A stretch of DNA of 9,733 nucleotides from Lachnospiraceae bacterium. GTDB taxonomy: Bacteria > Bacillota > Clostridia > Lachnospirales > Lachnospiraceae. Where the stretch lies: contig JAKSRN010000055.1 of NCBI GenBank assembly GCA_024403585.1, positions 1-9,733 on the forward strand. The letters are read 5' to 3'. Every line of letters begins with the position of its first letter. The stretch's first letter is position 1. Below, piece by piece: positions 7,884 through 9,733 of this stretch. A program made the position numbers and the translations under genes. A model generated the notes under the pieces. The model was not told where the DNA came from. It searched no databases and saw only the letters and a list, made by a program, of their open reading frames with translations.

Positions 7884-7933
7884 AGTTTTTGGTGAATTTC
7901 ACTTATATTTGTCTATGTTTTCCCTCTGACAAC

Positions 7934-7962
7934 TTGACAAATTTTGCGACATTTTGTAAAAT
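7934..7962 (+). promoter_or_regulatory. Strong sigma-A promoter reading outward toward the pilus genes
   Basis: A perfect -35 (TTGACA, 7934-7939), an ideal 17-bp spacer and a -10 one base off consensus (TAAAAT, 7957-7962) predict transcription starting near 7969 and running rightward. It lies inside the segment bounded by the inverted repeats, about 40 bases before the right-hand site. Its transcript would cross that site and continue into the coiled-coil protein, signal peptidase and pilin genes. Flipping the segment would detach it from them. Confidence 0.8.
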
Positions 7963-7968
7963 GATAGG

Positions 7969-8146
7969 AGATTATGGGCTAGGACATAATCATGCAGACA
8001 TTCGCTTAGTAAAATACTCAGCGAAAAGGAATAGGCTCAGATGTCTGGCATAAGATAGGATACCCCCTCGGGCAGGACTTCATCCAGCGAAGAAGCCTGA
8101 TTCCAGTTGTTTTTAATGTTACATTTTTTGGAAAGAAGTGCAAGCT
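7969..8146 (+). promoter_or_regulatory. Structured 5' leader of the signal peptidase/pilus transcript
   Basis: The transcript from the promoter at 7934 would carry about 178 untranslated bases. ATGCAGACAT (7992-8001) pairs with ATGTCTG-G-CAT (8041-8051) over 10 bp with one bulged G. It encloses the palindromic right recombination site, which folds into its own hairpin (8001-8025). A third hairpin, CAGG-CTTC with GAAG-CCTG, lies within about 8075-8101. I do not recognise a known riboswitch class. The rest of the 7806-8146 gap holds the promoters and recombination site listed separately, and no xis-like gene is visible. Confidence 0.4.
8001..8025. repeat. Right recombination core site (site B), partner of site A
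   Basis: This is a 25-bp imperfect palindrome: arm TTCGCTTAGTA (8001-8011), centre AAA (8012-8014), arm TACTCAGCGAA (8015-8025), with 10 of 11 arm positions symmetric. Bases 8008-8026 are the inverted copy of 6583-6601 (18/19). The centre reads AAA here and TTT at site A on the same strand, so the central bases match only in inverted orientation. That is what an inversion reaction needs. Confidence 0.72.
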
Positions 8147-8497
8147 ATGACCACAAAGGAACTTCGGAAACTGAGCCGTGCTGACCTCTTAGAACTGCTT
8201 TTGCACTCTGAGCGGGAGCTGGAACAGGTGAAACAGCAGCTGGCCGAGGTGACGGAGGAACTCCACCGGAAGGAGATCATGATTTCTGAGGCCGGTTCCA
8301 TTGCGGATGCAGCAATCGCCCTGAACGGAGTGTTTGCCAAAGCACAGATGGCTGCGGATCAGTATCTGGAAAATGTCCGTATGCAATGTGAGCAGATGGA
8401 AAAAGAGGGCAGGGAAGCCGCAGACCGCATGCTGGCAGAAGCGCAGGAGCGGTGCCGAGCCATGGAGGAAGCTGCCCATGACGGCGCAGCGGAATAA
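8147..8497 (+). CDS. Coiled-coil protein of the pilus/signal-peptidase operon
   Basis: This 116-residue protein is charged and almost entirely helical. It opens with MTTKELRKLSRADLLELL, followed by a heptad-rich stretch (RELEQVKQQLAEVTEELHRKE), then SIADAAIALNGVFAKAQMAAD and a second helix rich in Glu, Gln and Ala. The build resembles DivIVA-like scaffold proteins but there is no signal peptide or membrane segment, so it should be cytoplasmic. ATG 8147 is preferred over the GTG at 8138, because GAAAG at 8131-8135 is correctly spaced only for the ATG. It ends 12 bases before the signal peptidase gene and is probably co-transcribed with it from the promoter at 7934. A role in positioning pilus assembly or secretion is conceivable but is pure inference. 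Confidence 0.75.
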   Translation: MTTKELRKLSRADLLELLLHSERELEQVKQQLAEVTEELHRKEIMISEAGSIADAAIALNGVFAKAQMAADQYLENVRMQCEQMEKEGREAADRMLAEAQERCRAMEEAAHDGAAE

Positions 8498-8509
8498 CAG
8501 GAGGTTGGC

Positions 8510-9115
8510 GTGAGAATGCGTATCAGACGAAACAAATCCAAGACCCCCATTAAAATGCCGGCACTGGATGAGCTGGAGCAGGAATATAAGCGAACAAAAT
8601 ACGTTGCCCGCTATTTAGAGGTGCTGCGCAGCACTGTGTTTACCCTCATCACCGTTGCGGCGGTAGCTGTCCTGATCGCTGTGCTGCTGCTGCCCGTTCT
8701 CCAGATCTACGGTACTTCCATGACACCCACACTTTCCGAGGGCGAGATCGTCGTCTCCGTGAAGGGCAGCACTTTCGAGACCGGAGATGTGGTTGCGTTC
8801 TACTATAATAACAAGATCCTCATTAAGCGGGTGGTCTGTCAGGCCGGTGAGTGGTTTGACATTGACAGCGATGGAACCGTGTACATCAACGGTGAAGCGG
8901 TGGAAGAGCCGTATGTCACAGATCCCGCATTTGGCGAGTGCGATATTGAGCTTCCCTATCAGGTTCCCGAATCCCGAATCTTTGTGATGGGTGACCACCG
9001 CAGTGTTTCGGTGGATTCCAGAAGCTCCACGGTGGGCTGCGTGGCAGAGGAACAGATCGTGGGAAAGATCGTATTCCGGCTCTGGCCCCTGAATGAGATG
9101 GGGTTCGTCCATTAG
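8510..9115 (+). CDS. lepB: Signal peptidase I
   Basis: This 201-residue protein is a type I signal peptidase, which cuts leader peptides from exported proteins on the outer face of the membrane. A basic cytoplasmic start is followed by one membrane segment (about residues 42-66). The catalytic Ser is Ser70 in YGTSMTPTL, and the general-base Lys is Lys106 in KILIKRVV. The C-terminal box E is present as MGDHRSVSVDSR (160-171), so the enzyme should be active, unlike the residue-lacking SipA-type chaperones of some streptococcal pilus loci. AGGAGG at 8499-8504 fits GTG 8510 (5 bases) or ATG 8516 (11 bases); the choice is open. Its place just upstream of a pilin gene suggests a dedicated peptidase for pilus subunits. 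Confidence 0.92.
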   Translation: MRMRIRRNKSKTPIKMPALDELEQEYKRTKYVARYLEVLRSTVFTLITVAAVAVLIAVLLLPVLQIYGTSMTPTLSEGEIVVSVKGSTFETGDVVAFYYNNKILIKRVVCQAGEWFDIDSDGTVYINGEAVEEPYVTDPAFGECDIELPYQVPESRIFVMGDHRSVSVDSRSSTVGCVAEEQIVGKIVFRLWPLNEMGFVH

Positions 9116-9318
9116 TCCGGTGAAAAACGGACGTATTCAGATTGTTACATCCGGCGCAAGCCGTTTGTATAGATACGGTTTGAGGCACGCAAGCGAAAGG
9201 AGGGTGTGTCGGTAAGCCTCTGATTGCAGCAAATCAAACTGTGCCTGCAAGCTGTATCAAACACGTAATCATGTGCATTGCACAAAAATATTTTTTACAT
9301 GAAAGGAAGTAAAAACAC
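9116..9318 (+). promoter_or_regulatory. Leader region before the pilin gene with competing inverted repeats
   Basis: This 203-base gap carries mutually exclusive pairings. GAGGC (9182-9186) can pair with GCCTC (9216-9220), or AGGCAC (9183-9188) with GTGCCT (9241-9246). GTTTGA (9178-9183) is complementary to two TCAAAC copies within the direct repeat ATCAAAC (9233-9239 and 9256-9262). A small hairpin, TGTGC/GCACA, follows near 9270-9283, ahead of an AT-rich run and the pilin ribosome binding site (GAAAGGAAG, 9301-9309). This may be an attenuator or mRNA-stabilising leader that adjusts pilin level relative to the signal peptidase. No known riboswitch consensus is recognisable. A weak TTACAT-17-TATAGA at about 9145-9173 could be a second promoter. 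Confidence 0.35.
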
Positions 9319-9733
9319 ATGAAAGCACTGAAAAAGATGCTCGCTGTTGTCGTGTCCGTCGTTATGGCGCTGGGCATGATGACCACCGCTTTCGCAGCTG
9401 AGGGTGACCCCACCATCACTGCTCCTGCAAATGATCGTACTTACGCTGTCTATCAGATCTTCACCGGTGATCTGGCTAACGGCAAGCTGTCCAACGTCAA
9501 GTGGGGCGAAAACGGCACCGGCACCAAGGGTGAAGCTGTCCCAGAGGAAACCCTGACTGCTGTTGCTGCTATCACCGGCACCGAAGCTGACAAGGCTGCT
9601 GCCATCGCTGGGTATGTCAACCTGAACAGCACTGCTGTCGGCACTGTTACCAACGGCAGTTCCATTTCTGTTCCCGCCGGTTACTACCTGATCAAGGACA
9701 ATGGTCCTGCTGCTGACGGCGAGGGCTACTCTC
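9319..9733 (+). CDS. Isopeptide-forming (SpaA-type) fimbrial major subunit, N-terminal part
   Basis: The reading frame runs from ATG 9319 off the window end, giving 138 residues. It starts with a classical Sec signal peptide: MKALKK, then a hydrophobic core, then cleavage after TTAFA or TAFAA. The mature part begins with TYAVYQIFTGDL, which carries the typical first strand of SpaA/Cna-B-like pilins, and later shows VPAGYYLIKDNGP, another hallmark of isopeptide-forming fimbrial subunits. Family members are surface pilins joined by sortase C and anchored by LPXTG, which would lie beyond the window. Codon use is strongly biased (ACC, GGC, AAC, CTG, GCT), as in highly expressed genes. A good ribosome binding site (GAAAGGAAG) lies nine bases upstream. 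The signal peptidase just upstream may process it. Confidence 0.88.
   Translation, partial: MKALKKMLAVVVSVVMALGMMTTAFAAEGDPTITAPANDRTYAVYQIFTGDLANGKLSNVKWGENGTGTKGEAVPEETLTAVAAITGTEADKAAAIAGYVNLNSTAVGTVTNGSSISVPAGYYLIKDNGPAADGEGYS

Noticed and set aside
7806..8000. An excisionase (xis) gene next to the integrase
   Set aside because: No small basic open frame with a ribosome binding site is present in either direction in this gap.
8615..9112. Open frame (165 codons) on the - strand
   Set aside because: It is antisense to the signal peptidase gene, whose catalytic motifs are intact; no promoter or ribosome binding site supports it.
9160..9250. Cyclic-di-GMP (GEMM) riboswitch before the pilin gene, suggested by CACGCAAGC and GGTAAGCC strings
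   Set aside because: The strings do not occur in the order or spacing of the GEMM-I or c-di-GMP-II consensus and the closing stems are missing.

Overview
The window looks like the chromosome of a gut anaerobe of the class Clostridia (Lachnospiraceae or Oscillospiraceae type). This rests on the protein families, strong AGGAGG ribosome binding sites, frequent GTG starts, and a Tn1549-like conjugative module beside a Gram-positive pilus locus. No species can be named from the sequence alone.

Region 1 (1-6321) is the mobilization end of a Tn1549/CTn-type integrative conjugative element, all on the + strand. It holds the C-terminal part of a giant SNF2-type helicase protein, a MobC-like relaxosome protein, a small membrane protein, a small acidic protein and a MOBP-type relaxase, ending in a rho-independent terminator. 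The 121-base gap between mobC and the membrane-protein gene holds two stem-loops and is a candidate oriT.

Region 2 (6322-8146) is the most interesting part. A tyrosine recombinase gene on the - strand lies between two inverted copies of a 19-bp sequence (6583-6601 and 8008-8026, 18/19 identical). Each copy sits in a 25-bp imperfect palindrome of the kind these recombinases bind. Just inside the right-hand site is a near-consensus sigma-A promoter (TTGACA, 17 bp, TAAAAT, 7934-7962) that fires outward through the site toward the pilus genes. A terminator directly after the recombinase gene lies inside the segment, and a second one, reading leftward, lies just outside the left-hand site. The arrangement is what a self-encoded invertible promoter cassette (phase switch) would need. 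As sequenced it would be ON for the downstream genes. That interpretation is inference; the repeats, promoter and terminators are directly visible.

Region 3 (8147-9733) is GC-richer. It encodes a coiled-coil protein, a signal peptidase I with its catalytic Ser and Lys, and, after a 203-base leader with competing inverted repeats, the N-terminal part of a secreted isopeptide-forming (SpaA-type) pilin that runs off the window. These genes probably form one surface-pilus operon read from the promoter at 7934. Whether the pilus locus is cargo of the conjugative element or resident chromosome next to it cannot be decided here, because neither ICE end can be identified with confidence.
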